From Pseudovibrio sp. Tun.PSC04-5.I4 (GTDB taxonomy: Bacteria; Pseudomonadota; Alphaproteobacteria; Rhizobiales; Stappiaceae), in NCBI RefSeq assembly GCF_900104145.1, contig NZ_FNLB01000006.1, positions 1,323,001 through 1,387,000 of the forward strand: a stretch of 64,000 nt of DNA, read 5' to 3'. Positions 28,656 to 37,960 of the stretch are shown here, piece by piece (positions within the stretch are counted from its first letter, which is position 1; the number at the start of each line of letters is the position of its first letter). The notes below the pieces were generated by a model. That model saw only the letters and a list, made by a program, of their open reading frames with translations, did no database searches and was not told where the DNA came from. The position numbers were made by a program, and so were the translations under genes.

Positions 28656-30605
28656 TTGTCAGAATGGCAGACCATGAGTACATGGTGCCAGTTAGATTTG
28701 GAAAGGGATAAATGGTTGACTGATAATCATGGTACCGCTCATGCTATTTATGGCATGGGACGCTGGGGTAGGGATCTTTTGTCCGTTCTGCCGAACGGAG
28801 ATATTGGCTTAAGTAATCCCTTATTACCGGAGGCGCCAAAAGTTAGTCTCCCGGAGATTGTTCATGATCTTGAACAACGGGGTATCCATTCTCCTTTGCT
28901 GCTGCGTGTTAGCTCATTTCTTCAAAACGAAATCGCGCATATCAATGGGTCTATGGCAGATGCGATCAAACGGGTTGGCTATAAAGGCGTCTATCGCGGC
29001 GTATTCCCAATTAAAGTCAATCAGCAGGCTCAGGTTATTGACCGTATTGTAGAATTTGGTCGTCCATATTCTTACGGGCTTGAGGCTGGTTCAAAACCTG
29101 AATTGGTCATCGCACTCGCGCATAAGCTGCCACCCGATGCCCTGATTGTTTGTAATGGTGTAAAGGACGAAGAGTTTATTCGCCTGGCGATCCTGTCGCG
29201 CAAACTTGGCTTTAACACCATCATCGTTCTTGAAAGCCCGAAAGAACTGGAAACAGTCATCGAGGTTATTGAGGAGCTGGGTGAAGAACCGTTGCTTGGC
29301 GTACGCGTCAAGCTGACCAATCAGATTGGCGGCCAGTGGGCTGAAAGCTCTGGCGACCGGTCCACCTTCGGCATGAACACCGATCAGTTGGTAACGGTGA
29401 TCGATAAGCTGAAGGAAGTTAACCTTCTTCATTGCCTCAAGCTACAGCATTCACATCTCGGTAGTCAGGTTCCAGACGTAAACGATGTTCGCCGCGCTGC
29501 TGGTGAAGCATGTCGGTACTTCGTTGAGCTGACCGGTGAGGGCGCTCCGCTAACCCACTTAGATCTTGGTGGCGGCCTTGGTGTCGACTACACCGGTGAA
29601 AAGAAGGCGACCGAGAACTCCACCAACTATTCAGTAGACGAATACTGCGCAAACGTGGTTGAAACTGTTGCTTACGCAATGGATGAAGCCGAATTAAAAC
29701 ACCCAACACTGGTCACAGAAAGTGGCCGCGCGGTTGTCGCCACATCCTCCATGTTGCTGTTCAACGTCTTGGAAGCAACTCTGTTTGATGCACCAACGGC
29801 ACCTGATCCGGAAGACGAAGACCATCATCTGGTCAAGGATCTGGCAGCTGTGCATGGGTATTTGAGTGCTGATCGTCTTCAGGAATGTCTGAACGATGCC
29901 ACCTTTTACCGAAATGAATTACGCGCACTCTTCCGCCGCGGTTATATTAACCTGCGTCAGATGGGCCGTGCTGAGCGCATCTATCTGCATCTGATGTCCA
30001 AAATCAAAGAGTTAGCTCCACCCGCAGGCAGTGCGCCTGAGATTGATGAGCAGCTGAACAAGATCGCGGACATCTACCACTGTAACTTCTCCCTATTCCA
30101 ATCCCTACCAGATGTTTGGGCGATTGATCAGTTGCATCCGATTGTGCCGTTACAACGCTTGAATGAAGTGCCCGATCGTCGTGCGGTGCTTTCTGACATC
30201 ACATGTGATAGTGACGGCAAGGTAGACAAATTCATTTTGGCCGATGGCATTTCGCCATCTCTGCCAGTACATACACTTGAAGACGACAAGCCATACTATC
30301 TGGGCGTCTTCTTTGTTGGTGCCTATCAGGAAACGCTCGGCGACTTGCACAACCTGTTTGGTGACACCAACGTTGCAACAATTGATCTGCGTGCAGATGG
30401 CGGCTTCGATCTTCTTCAGGAAGTGGAAGGCGATACAATTTCGCAGGTTCTGTCTTATGTGGAGTATGATCCGCGTGATTGTGTGGATGCATTCCGTTCA
30501 CTGGTAGATTCTGCCATATCTGCTGGCACACTCAAAGTTGCTGACCGACGCACGTTGATGGCCGCTTACCGCGACAGCATCAACGGCTACACCTACTACG
30601 AATAA
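28656..30605 (+). CDS. speA: Biosynthetic arginine decarboxylase
   Basis: 649-aa PLP enzyme (fold III) converting L-arginine to agmatine. The PLP-lysine motif is in GVYRGVFPIKVNQQ (about residue 110). LQHSHLGSQVPDV and LDLGGGLGVDY bind the cofactor phosphate, and the C-terminal AVLSDITCDSDGKVDKF carries the active-site cysteine. The start is a TTG with AAGAAGAG upstream; an ATG at 28674 lacks a site. It is the first gene of a four-gene polyamine operon, 21 bases before the next gene. Confidence 0.95.
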   Translation: MSEWQTMSTWCQLDLERDKWLTDNHGTAHAIYGMGRWGRDLLSVLPNGDIGLSNPLLPEAPKVSLPEIVHDLEQRGIHSPLLLRVSSFLQNEIAHINGSMADAIKRVGYKGVYRGVFPIKVNQQAQVIDRIVEFGRPYSYGLEAGSKPELVIALAHKLPPDALIVCNGVKDEEFIRLAILSRKLGFNTIIVLESPKELETVIEVIEELGEEPLLGVRVKLTNQIGGQWAESSGDRSTFGMNTDQLVTVIDKLKEVNLLHCLKLQHSHLGSQVPDVNDVRRAAGEACRYFVELTGEGAPLTHLDLGGGLGVDYTGEKKATENSTNYSVDEYCANVVETVAYAMDEAELKHPTLVTESGRAVVATSSMLLFNVLEATLFDAPTAPDPEDEDHHLVKDLAAVHGYLSADRLQECLNDATFYRNELRALFRRGYINLRQMGRAERIYLHLMSKIKELAPPAGSAPEIDEQLNKIADIYHCNFSLFQSLPDVWAIDQLHPIVPLQRLNEVPDRRAVLSDITCDSDGKVDKFILADGISPSLPVHTLEDDKPYYLGVFFVGAYQETLGDLHNLFGDTNVATIDLRADGGFDLLQEVEGDTISQVLSYVEYDPRDCVDAFRSLVDSAISAGTLKVADRRTLMAAYRDSINGYTYYE

Positions 30606-30626
30606 TCTCTAACCGGGGAAACAGGC

Positions 30627-31838
30627 ATGGGTAAAACTCTGGTCATTGGCGCTGGCGGCGTATCGTCAGCAGCAGTTCATAAAATGGCGATGAATTCGGA
30701 TATTTTCTCCGAAATCACGTTGGCATCGCGTCGCAAATTCAAGTGTGATGACATTGCAGCAAACATCAAAGCGAAAACCGGCGTAACCATTAAAACCGCT
30801 GAAGTAGACGCTATGGACGTGGCAGCTGTTGTGGCACTCATTAAGGAAAGCGGCGCAGAGCTTCTGATTAATCTGGCATTGCCTTATCAGGATCTGAAGT
30901 TGATGGACGCCTGTCTTGAGGCTGGCATCAACTACCTGGACACCGCAAACTATGAGCCGGAAGACGAAGCCAAGTTCGAATATCACTGGCAGTGGGCCTA
31001 TCAGGAACGATTCACGAAAGCTGGCCTGACAGCAATTCTGGGTTCTGGTTTCGATCCGGGCGTAACGTCCATATTCGCGACATGGCTGAAAAAACATAAG
31101 CTGGAAACCATCCGACAGATCGATATTCTCGACTGTAATGGCGGCGACAACGGCAAGGCTTTTGCAACCAACTTCAACCCGGAAATCAACATCCGCGAAG
31201 TGACTGCTGATGCACGTCATTGGGAAAACGGCGACTGGGTAGTCAGCCCCGCCATGACCCACAAAGTTGCTTTCGACTTCCCGGGCGTTGGCGAGAAAAA
31301 CATGTACCTCATGTATCATGAGGAACTGGAGAGTATGAAAACGCACTTCACCGAGATTGAACGTGCGCGCTTCTGGATGACTTTCGGCGATGCCTACATC
31401 AATCACGTTCGTGTGCTTGAAGGTATCGGCATGACCTCCATTGAGCCTGTCATGCATGAAGGCAAAGAGATCATTCCGTTGCAGTTCCTTAAATCCGTTC
31501 TGCCAGACCCAAGCGATCTGGGCGAGCTGACCAAAGGCAAAACCTGTATTGGTGACATTGCAACAGGTCAGGCCAAAGACGGCTCCGGCGAGAAAACCTA
31601 CTACATCTACAACATCTGTGATCACGAAGAGTGTTACGCAGAAGTTGGGTCTCAGGCGGTCTCCTACACCACTGGCGTTCCAGCAATGATTGGCGCAGCT
31701 ATGGTGCTCAAAGGTATCTGGAACAAGCCAGGCGTTTGGAACACTGAACAGCTCGACCCTGATGCGTTCATGGATATGCTCAACGAGCAAGGCCTGCCTT
31801 GGCAGGTACATGAGCTCGACGGTCCGGTTCAGTTCTAA
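30627..31838 (+). CDS. Carboxy(nor)spermidine dehydrogenase, saccharopine dehydrogenase-like
   Basis: 403-aa NADPH-dependent enzyme that condenses a diamine (putrescine) with L-aspartate semialdehyde to carboxyspermidine. The N-terminal Rossmann motif is KTLVIGAGGVSSAAVHKMAM; NLALPYQDLKLMDACLEAGI and GSGFDPGVTSIFATW are typical of the Lys1/CANSDH group. A ribosome-binding site (GGGGAAA) precedes the ATG. Its place between speA and the decarboxylase fixes the pathway role. Confidence 0.92.
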   Translation: MGKTLVIGAGGVSSAAVHKMAMNSDIFSEITLASRRKFKCDDIAANIKAKTGVTIKTAEVDAMDVAAVVALIKESGAELLINLALPYQDLKLMDACLEAGINYLDTANYEPEDEAKFEYHWQWAYQERFTKAGLTAILGSGFDPGVTSIFATWLKKHKLETIRQIDILDCNGGDNGKAFATNFNPEINIREVTADARHWENGDWVVSPAMTHKVAFDFPGVGEKNMYLMYHEELESMKTHFTEIERARFWMTFGDAYINHVRVLEGIGMTSIEPVMHEGKEIIPLQFLKSVLPDPSDLGELTKGKTCIGDIATGQAKDGSGEKTYYIYNICDHEECYAEVGSQAVSYTTGVPAMIGAAMVLKGIWNKPGVWNTEQLDPDAFMDMLNEQGLPWQVHELDGPVQF

Positions 31839-31842
31839 GCTG

Positions 31843-33018
31843 ATGGCAGATATGATGCAGACACAAGCCGGTGATGCCGGAGCGTTCAAAACCTTTGATC
31901 TCTCCCGCGTCCCCAGCCCTTGTTTTGTCGTTGATGAGGTTGCGGTCCGCCGTAACCTCTCTGTCATTAAAGAGGTTGCAGATCGCTCCGGTGCGCACGT
32001 CCTTGCCGCATTGAAGGCCTTTTCCATGTTCTCACTGGCCCCGGTGGTCCGTGAGTATCTGGGAGGCACCTGTGCATCTGGCCTTTATGAAGCGCGCCTT
32101 GCTCGCCAAAAATACGGTGGTGAAGTCGCAACATTCTGCGCAGGTTATAAGGCCAGTGAGATTGATGAGATCATCGGCTATTCCGATCATATGATCTTCA
32201 ACTCGCCAGCTCAAAAAGACCGCTTTCTGCCTAACGTGAGAGCTGCCGATCATCCCGTACAGGTGGGCCTTCGCATCAACCCGGAACATTCCGAGGGTGA
32301 GGTGGAGAAATACGACCCGTGTGCGCCATGCTCAAGGCTGGGCTTTCCCGTCTCCAAGCTGACGGCTGATGTTCTAAACGGCGTCGATGGCCTGCATATG
32401 CATACGTTATGTGAGCAAGGTTTTGAGCCGCTGGAACGCACCTGGAATGCGGTAAAAGATAAACTTGCTCCCTATTTCGCTCAACTGAAATGGATCAACT
32501 TCGGTGGTGGGCATCATATCACCCGCGATGATTATGACCGTGAAGCGCTGATTGCCTTTATCAAAGACATTCGCGAAACCACGGGGCTTGAGGTTTATCT
32601 GGAGCCGGGTGAAGCTGTTGCATTGGATGCTGGTATTCTGATTGGTGAAGTGCTTGACCTGACTAAAAACGGCATGGATCTCGCTATTGTCGACCTGTCA
32701 GCAACCTGCCACATGCCGGATGTGATCGAGGCCCCGTATCGCCCAACTATGCTGGATGAAGTTAATGAAGGCTACACCTATCGCCTTGGTGGGCCATCCT
32801 GTCTGGCTGGCGATGTGATTGGTGATTACGCCCGCGCAAAGCCATTCCAGATTGGTGACCGCTTCGCATTCCTCGATCAAGCCCATTATTCCATGGTGAA
32901 AACCAACACCTTCAACGGTGTTGCCTTGCCAACCATTGCTCTTTGGAATTCTGAAAGTGATGAACTCAAAATCATTCGCGAGTTCTCCTATGATGACTTC
33001 CTGAACCGTCTTTCTTAA
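31843..33018 (+). CDS. nspC: Carboxynorspermidine/carboxyspermidine decarboxylase
   Basis: 391-aa PLP-dependent fold-III decarboxylase, giving spermidine from carboxyspermidine. The PLP lysine is in HVLAALKAFSMFSL (about residue 48). HMHTLCEQGFEPLERTW, NFGGGHHITRDDYD and GGPSCLAGDVIGDY are family signatures. I choose the ATG at 31843, 4 bases after the preceding stop; the frame is open further upstream over the dehydrogenase gene. Confidence 0.93.
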   Translation: MADMMQTQAGDAGAFKTFDLSRVPSPCFVVDEVAVRRNLSVIKEVADRSGAHVLAALKAFSMFSLAPVVREYLGGTCASGLYEARLARQKYGGEVATFCAGYKASEIDEIIGYSDHMIFNSPAQKDRFLPNVRAADHPVQVGLRINPEHSEGEVEKYDPCAPCSRLGFPVSKLTADVLNGVDGLHMHTLCEQGFEPLERTWNAVKDKLAPYFAQLKWINFGGGHHITRDDYDREALIAFIKDIRETTGLEVYLEPGEAVALDAGILIGEVLDLTKNGMDLAIVDLSATCHMPDVIEAPYRPTMLDEVNEGYTYRLGGPSCLAGDVIGDYARAKPFQIGDRFAFLDQAHYSMVKTNTFNGVALPTIALWNSESDELKIIREFSYDDFLNRLS

Positions 33019-33028
33019 AGGAGACGAC

Positions 33029-33889
33029 ATGTCTGTATTTCTTGAGAGTGAACTGAGTGAAACCGAGCGCACAGAAGCTACCGCACTGTTCACGATCATT
33101 CCAATGCCGCTGGAACGCACAGTCTCCTATGGCTCTGGCACGGCAAAAGGCCCCGAGGCTATCATTGAAGCCAGCAATGAGCTGGAACGTGGCTGCAACG
33201 GCGGCGAACCGTGCGCCTCCGGTATCTTTACAGAAGCCCCCGTTGATTGCGATGGGCCTTTGCCAGATGTAATGGAACGTTTGGCAAAGCGCACAGAAGC
33301 GGCTGTGAAGGCAGGTAAAATCCCTGTAACATTGGGCGGTGAACATTCATTGTCCTATGGTGCAGTATCCGGCGTAGCCCGCGCATTGGGAAAACGCATC
33401 GGCATAATACAAATTGATGCACATGCAGATTTACGCATCGCCTACCAAGGTGAAAAACACTCCCACGCATCGGTTATGAACCTGCTTGCAGATAGCGGCG
33501 TTCGGCTTGCTCAATTTGGCGTTCGCGCTCTGTGCCAGCAGGAAATGGACAGTCGTGAAGAACACGGCGTCTTCTTTGTTGATGCGGAGGAGTTGGTCAC
33601 CAAAGGCCTCCATGCAGTTGATCTGCCAGAAAACTTCCCTGAACACGTTTACATCTCTTTTGACGTAGACGGCCTTGACCCATCCCAGATGCCTGCAACA
33701 GGAACACCGGTTCCAGGTGGTCTTGGCTACTATCAAGCGCTTCATCTGGTTGAACACGCACTAAAGGGCCGCAAATGTGTCGGCCTTGATGTGGTGGAAC
33801 TAGCTCCAGATGGCAATGCAGCATGGGATTTCACCACTGCACAGATCACCTACCGCCTAATGGCCGCCGCCGCCGCATCACAAAGCTAA
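33029..33889 (+). CDS. speB: Agmatinase (ureohydrolase family)
   Basis: 286-aa binuclear manganese enzyme converting agmatine to putrescine and urea. The metal-ligand motifs are all present: GGEHSLSYG, IQIDAHADLR and SFDVDGLDPSQMPATGTP. AAAGGAGA precedes the ATG 10 bases after nspC. With SpeA it supplies putrescine for the carboxyspermidine route. Agmatinase rather than arginase is favoured by the SpeA partner. Confidence 0.93.
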   Translation: MSVFLESELSETERTEATALFTIIPMPLERTVSYGSGTAKGPEAIIEASNELERGCNGGEPCASGIFTEAPVDCDGPLPDVMERLAKRTEAAVKAGKIPVTLGGEHSLSYGAVSGVARALGKRIGIIQIDAHADLRIAYQGEKHSHASVMNLLADSGVRLAQFGVRALCQQEMDSREEHGVFFVDAEELVTKGLHAVDLPENFPEHVYISFDVDGLDPSQMPATGTPVPGGLGYYQALHLVEHALKGRKCVGLDVVELAPDGNAAWDFTTAQITYRLMAAAAASQS

Positions 33890-33914
33890 AATAAGTTACC
33901 AGAACCGCATGAGG

Positions 33915-33946
33915 GAGCCGTACCCATTTGGTTGCGGCTCTTTTTT
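33915..33946 (+). terminator. Terminator of the polyamine operon
   Basis: GAGCCG...CGGCTC stem with additional inner pairing (ACC/GGT) followed by TTTTTTG, 26 bases after the agmatinase stop. Confidence 0.85.
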
Positions 33947-34089
33947 GTTTCCAAGCGAGAAACTGACTGCACCGTTTCCGATCAAGAACAGGACGAAAAC
34001 AAAAGCAGTAAGGGATTTCTCGCATTAATCAGTGAAATATGAGTGTTCTCACCAAAATTGACCGCGTTTTGTTCTCATTTTGACAACAA

Positions 34090-34116
34090 AAACCCGCCGG
34101 AATGGCGGTTGTTTTA
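34090..34116. terminator. Bidirectional terminator-like hairpin
   Basis: AACCCGCC-GGAAT-GGCGGTT stem (one bulged C) flanked by A's on the left and GTTTT on the right. It sits between the polyamine operon and the attachment-site region and could serve transcripts from either side. Confidence 0.6.
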
Positions 34117-34138
34117 TCTTAATTATCAGATAGTTAAA

Positions 34139-34203
34139 TGGCGGATGGGTGGGTTTTGAACTCACTGAACGCTTACACGCTCGCCGGTTTTCAAGATCGA
34201 GCA
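34139..34203 (-). repeat. tRNA-Ser(TGA) 3' fragment: attachment-site scar
   Basis: On the minus strand the sequence from GCTCGATCTTGAAAACC through the variable arm GGCGAGCGTGTAAGCG to a CCA end matches the 3' two thirds of tRNA-Ser, anticodon TGA in the CTTGAAA loop. The 5' third is absent. The T stem and loop carry mutations (GTGAGTTCAAAACCCAC instead of GTGGGTTCGAATCCCAC). The integrase stop codon lies 9 bases away. This is the usual picture of an att site left by integration into a tRNA 3' end. Confidence 0.75.
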
Positions 34204-35186
34204 ATATAGATCTATTTCCTTCGTTTTTTCCTTAGTTTAGGTAGGCGCGCCTCGGGTTCTCCGGGATTTTTCCGGGAAATATGAGCCTGTTCCAGTGCGT
34301 TCCGGAAATCCTCGCGCATCCGGTGGGCGTATTTTTCGGTAGTCGTTGAGCGGGTGTGGCCGAGCAGTTCTTTAGCCACCATAATGTTGCCGGTGGCGCG
34401 TAGTGTGCGGGTTGCAGCTGTATGGCGCAGGTCATGCACACGCAGCTCTGGTTTGCCGATTTTGTTGGCTGCGGCTTTGTATGCAGTCTTAAAGGCTGAA
34501 TAACTGAGCGGGTAGCGTTTGCCTCGGTTTCTGCCATTGCGCGTGCTTTTGGCGATATACGTGAAAACAGCTTCTTTATGATTGCCGAGATTACGCACAA
34601 GTATGGGTGCCATGGCCGAGGTAATGGGTAAGACGACTTTCCGACCTCCGGGTTTTTGGGATTTCACAAAGAAGGTCAGCAGTATCTGTTCTAGGTTTAC
34701 ATGCTCCGGTCGGAACATGATGCCTTTGCCGCGCAGCACATTGGAGGCGCGTGGCCCTGCAAGGATCAAGAAATCGAGCGTATCATGGAAGTCTTCTCGC
34801 AAATGCTCCTTCAGTTTTTTCTGATCATCCTGGCTCAACTCCACGATATGCTGGTCTGGTTCTTCCAGTTTGACAGCTTTGAAATTGGGCAGGCGCAGGT
34901 CCAGTTCCCACACTTGCAGAGCGCGGCGCAGGATAGTGCGCAGCAGCTGCGTTTCTTGGTTGATGGTTGCAGGAGCGGGGAATTTGTTGCGGTTGTTGGG
35001 TTGAAGCCGGCGCAGGGTGATGTAGGTCGCTAGATGTCGCGTACGGATTTCCCTTAGATTGGGTGGCAACTGGTCTGCTCCTAGAACCTCCGTGAGATTG
35101 TTGTCAATGCTGAGTCAAATTTCCCCACATGTGCTGGACGGAAAGTCCTCAGTTTGAGTATTTGGTGACCAGCCTTGTCTGTGGGT

Positions 35187-36014
35187 CTAACTCTCCTTTT
35201 TGGGTGGCCTGCCGCGTCGTTTTGGTGGTGGAGGTGGAGCTATTGAAGCGTTAGCCCGTACGTGCTCTGGCATGAGGTCCGCATGGCTGCGCAACCGATA
35301 ACTAGCACCTTCGATCTGGATGACGACGGCATGATGCAAAAGCCGATCGAGAAGGGCTGTGGCAATAACGCGATCACCAAAGATCTCACCCCATTCCGCA
35401 AAGCCACGGTTTGAGGTGAGGATCATGGATCCCTTTTCATATTTGGCATTGACGAGCTGGAAGAACAAGTTTGCTCCCCCATTGGTAATTGGCAGATAAC
35501 CGATTTCATCGACGATTAGCAGTGAAGTTCGTGCAAAGAAGCGTAGTTTCTCAGTCAACCGCCCTTCTTTTTCAGCTTTTGCCAAGGCTTCGATGAGGTG
35601 AGCTAAAGCAATGCGATACACCCGTTTACCCGCTTTAACGGCTGCAACCCCAAGAGCAGTTGCCAGATGGCTCTTTCCTGTACCAGGTGGACCGAGAAAG
35701 TGTACCACTTCATTGCGAGTGATGAACTCCAGTTCGGCTAGAGCCATGATGCGATCCCTGTCCAGCGAGGGCTGGAAGGTAAAGTCGAAGCTTTCCAGTG
35801 TTTTTATCGGAGTAAGCCGCGCTGTCGTCAGGGCGACGCCGATACGGCGGCCCTCGCGTGTTGAATATTCTTCATTGAGCAGAGAATCCAGGGCCTCCAG
35901 TGCCGTGAGTTCCCCTTGTTCCAATTGGCTCAGCGTGTGGTCGAGCACCTCTAAAGCCCGCGGCATTTTTAAGCCTACCAGTGAAGACTGAATGCGTTTA
36001 CTGAGCGAACTCAT
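35187..36014 (-). CDS. istB: IS21-family helper ATPase IstB
   Basis: 275-aa AAA+ protein assisting the IstA transposase. Walker A is in FLGPPGTGKSHLATALGVAA (about residues 105-125), Walker B in TSLLIVDEIGYLPI, and sensor-region residues in MILTSNRGFAEWGEIFGD. The C-terminal tail is basic and proline-rich (PPPPPKRRGRPPKKES). Its start overlaps the istA stop (ATGA). Confidence 0.95.
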   Translation of the reverse strand: MSSLSKRIQSSLVGLKMPRALEVLDHTLSQLEQGELTALEALDSLLNEEYSTREGRRIGVALTTARLTPIKTLESFDFTFQPSLDRDRIMALAELEFITRNEVVHFLGPPGTGKSHLATALGVAAVKAGKRVYRIALAHLIEALAKAEKEGRLTEKLRFFARTSLLIVDEIGYLPITNGGANLFFQLVNAKYEKGSMILTSNRGFAEWGEIFGDRVIATALLDRLLHHAVVIQIEGASYRLRSHADLMPEHVRANASIAPPPPPKRRGRPPKKES

Positions 36015-37240
36015 GGCTTACCTCCAGTACTGGCAAGTCGTTGGCCTACCGCTTCATAGAACTCCAGTGGGCGTTGGTTTACACCGCTGTGTTTGGTTGG
36101 CTCCGCAGCCAGACGACGGCGCTGTGTTGCCCGTGGAGGAGCCTTGCGATGGCATGGATCAACCCGGCGCTGGTTCTTTCCCTCCATGACCGGATGGGTG
36201 GCGATGAGCTGACCGTTTTCATAGATGCGCACCTCTTGCGGGTGATGCTGGACTTCGACCATCCGTTTCTTAACGGTGTCCGGCACTGAATAAAGATTAC
36301 CTCCAACGGAGACCATGCCATCACGCGTGACCCGCCGCTCCACCAGTAAAACAGCATCATAAGGGTGCGCTGGCAAAGGGATCAGAGCGGGCTGTTCCTC
36401 TCCAAAGACCTCGCCCACCACACGGTTGGTGGTGGCATGAACACGGGCATTGGCAATTTCCTTGCACCAGCGTGTGAACTGGGCATTAAGATCGTCCAGA
36501 TCGCGGAACGTACGACCAAGGAAGAAATCCTGCCGGATGTAACGAAATGGCCGCTCCACCTTGCCCTTGGTTTTGGCCCGGTAGGGCTGGCAGGCATCCG
36601 GCTGAGCGCCATAATGGTCCAGAAGAGCGACAAGAGCAGGATTAAAAAGAACAGTGCCATCTGGCTCCTCTCCCAGAACGGCTGTCTTCATGCGATCATA
36701 CAGGACTTCCAGTGTCGCTCCGCCGAAGACCTCAAAGGCCGCGATATGACAACGCAGGACTGTCTCTAGTTTTTGATTGGCACAATAGCGCCCCCACAAA
36801 AACCGTGAATTACTCAGCACCATTGAAAACAAAAAGACTTTTCGCACCACATCTGGTTCACTGGTGAACTCCACCTGAAACTCAGCAAAATCTACCTGTG
36901 CCTGCTGGCCTGGTGCTGTCTCAAAGCGCCGTTCAAATGCATGCGGAGGAGCTGGACGGATCAGGCGAAGATATTCCGTTACAGTGGAGTAACCGCCCTT
37001 AAACCCCAGTGTCTTCAGCTCACGAAGCAAGCGCCGGGCAGATAGACCGGGAAACCGCTCCAGTCGCTCAAGTAAATAGCCTTTGTATTCCTCCAGTACA
37101 CGCCCGTCACGCTGGCGGGGGCCGTAGACAGGAGCTTCAAGGCCTTGGTGTAAGTATTTGCTGACCGTCTTTCTATCCAGCCCGGCTTTGCGCGCTATGG
37201 CACTTACAGACAGTCCCTGCTGCTTCAAATTATGGATCAT
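36011..37240 (-). CDS. istA: IS21-family transposase IstA
   Basis: 409-aa DDE transposase. The N-terminal HTH is HNLKQQGLSVSAIARKAGLD. The catalytic core starts at QAQVDFAEFQVEF (first Asp), YDRMKTAVLG holds the second Asp, and KGKVERPFRYIR the Glu. The C-terminal beta-barrel has SVGGNLYSVP. I choose the ATG at 37240 with AGGGAAGA upstream; a GTG 24 bases earlier is possible. Confidence 0.93.
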   Translation of the reverse strand: MIHNLKQQGLSVSAIARKAGLDRKTVSKYLHQGLEAPVYGPRQRDGRVLEEYKGYLLERLERFPGLSARRLLRELKTLGFKGGYSTVTEYLRLIRPAPPHAFERRFETAPGQQAQVDFAEFQVEFTSEPDVVRKVFLFSMVLSNSRFLWGRYCANQKLETVLRCHIAAFEVFGGATLEVLYDRMKTAVLGEEPDGTVLFNPALVALLDHYGAQPDACQPYRAKTKGKVERPFRYIRQDFFLGRTFRDLDDLNAQFTRWCKEIANARVHATTNRVVGEVFGEEQPALIPLPAHPYDAVLLVERRVTRDGMVSVGGNLYSVPDTVKKRMVEVQHHPQEVRIYENGQLIATHPVMEGKNQRRVDPCHRKAPPRATQRRRLAAEPTKHSGVNQRPLEFYEAVGQRLASTGGKP

Positions 37241-37759
37241 TACGATCTTCCCTAGATTGACCACTCCTCCACACCCCTTCTTTCCAACAGGAACGTAGAG
37301 GAGAGTTTGGCCAACTTTTGTTTGAAGGGGCATGCCCCTTCAAACAAAAGTCAAAGCTGAAAAAGTGGGGAATTTTCAACCAGCGCTTTTGGGGAGAATA
37401 CATCCAGCACTGACAATTGTCCTGCAGAAACTGCATTCGCCAGCTGAAGGTGGCGCTATCAGAGTAGTGGTTTCCCACTTCCTCCCAGAACAAATCAAAG
37501 GCACCATCAATGCTGGTTGTGTCGCGCGGAGCCTTCACATCCTCGCGCAGTTGTTTTTCTACTTTCTTCGCTTGCCTTTTGGTGGTCGCGCCCGTGTTGC
37601 CGCAAAACCTACGACCTTTCCACTGGAAATCGTAGTGCCATTCGGGGTTTTTGTAGTGCCCGCTTTTGTCCTTAGGCCGGTAGACTGACATGGAGTGAAC
37701 CTCGGTGTGATGAGATACTTGTAGAGAAATGGCAGGCTGTAAACCCGCCGTTTGCCGCG

Positions 37760-37960
37760 CTAGGTGAATTCAATATGTCCAAGATCGCCTTCACCTGAAA
37801 GTGCCTCTGCATCCACCTGAAAGATTTTGGCAGCCTCCTTGTGGCTGACTTGTAATTTTCCGTTCATGCGTTCTGGAGTGTGCACAGTGTCGCTTCGGCT
37901 GCAATGCGTTGATAGACCACGGGCAGGGGTCCGCTCGCACCTGACATGATCACCTCCCGC
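37760..37960 (-). other. Small decayed reading frames upstream of integrase
   Basis: A frame ending at 37760 has NGKLQVSHKEAAKIFQVDAE near its end, and another frame nearby reads SGASGPLPVVYQRIAAEATL. They may be the two halves of one small gene (an excisionase-like regulator is usual at this place), but I cannot join them cleanly. Confidence 0.25.

Larger units (their letters stand above)
35102..37415 (-). mobile_element. IS21-family element (2314 bp) with 5-bp target duplication
   Basis: Ends are TGTCAATGCTG (left) and, inverted, TGTCAGTGCTG (right), both followed by a TCCCCA block, as in IS21 multiple terminal repeats. ATTGT flanks both sides (35097-35101 and 37416-37420), a perfect 5-bp target-site duplication. 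It carries istA and istB overlapping by 4 bases and both seem intact. It interrupts the integrase gene. Confidence 0.93.
34212..37691 (-). pseudogene. int: Tyrosine-recombinase integrase split by an IS21-family element
   Basis: The N-terminal part (37691-37416, SVYRPKDKSGHYKNPEWHYD... to FLQDN) and C-terminal part (35096-34212) are in frame once the IS and one copy of the 5-bp duplication are removed. Joined, they read FLQDN-LTEVLGADQLPPNLREIRT, about 386 aa. The catalytic domain shows the arginine in LAGPRASNVLRGKG, the box II H-x-x-R in RVHDLRHTAATRTL, the KELLGHTRS histidine, and the tyrosine in TTTEKYAHRM. GAGGT precedes the ATG. The gene ends beside the tRNA-Ser fragment. It is inactive as it stands. 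Confidence 0.9.

Noticed and set aside
33950..34090. LexA-type site (GTTC repeats) near the integrase attachment region
   Set aside because: The GTTCTC repeats near 34043 and 34070 are not spaced as the alphaproteobacterial GTTC-N7-GTTC box.
34139..34203. A functional tRNA-Ser gene
   Set aside because: The 5' third including the acceptor strand and D arm is missing and the T arm is mutated. It fits an attachment-site fragment better.
35187..37240. istA/istB genes as part of the integrative element's own transfer machinery
   Set aside because: They lie within IS21-type ends flanked by a 5-bp duplication that interrupts the integrase, so they are a later insertion.
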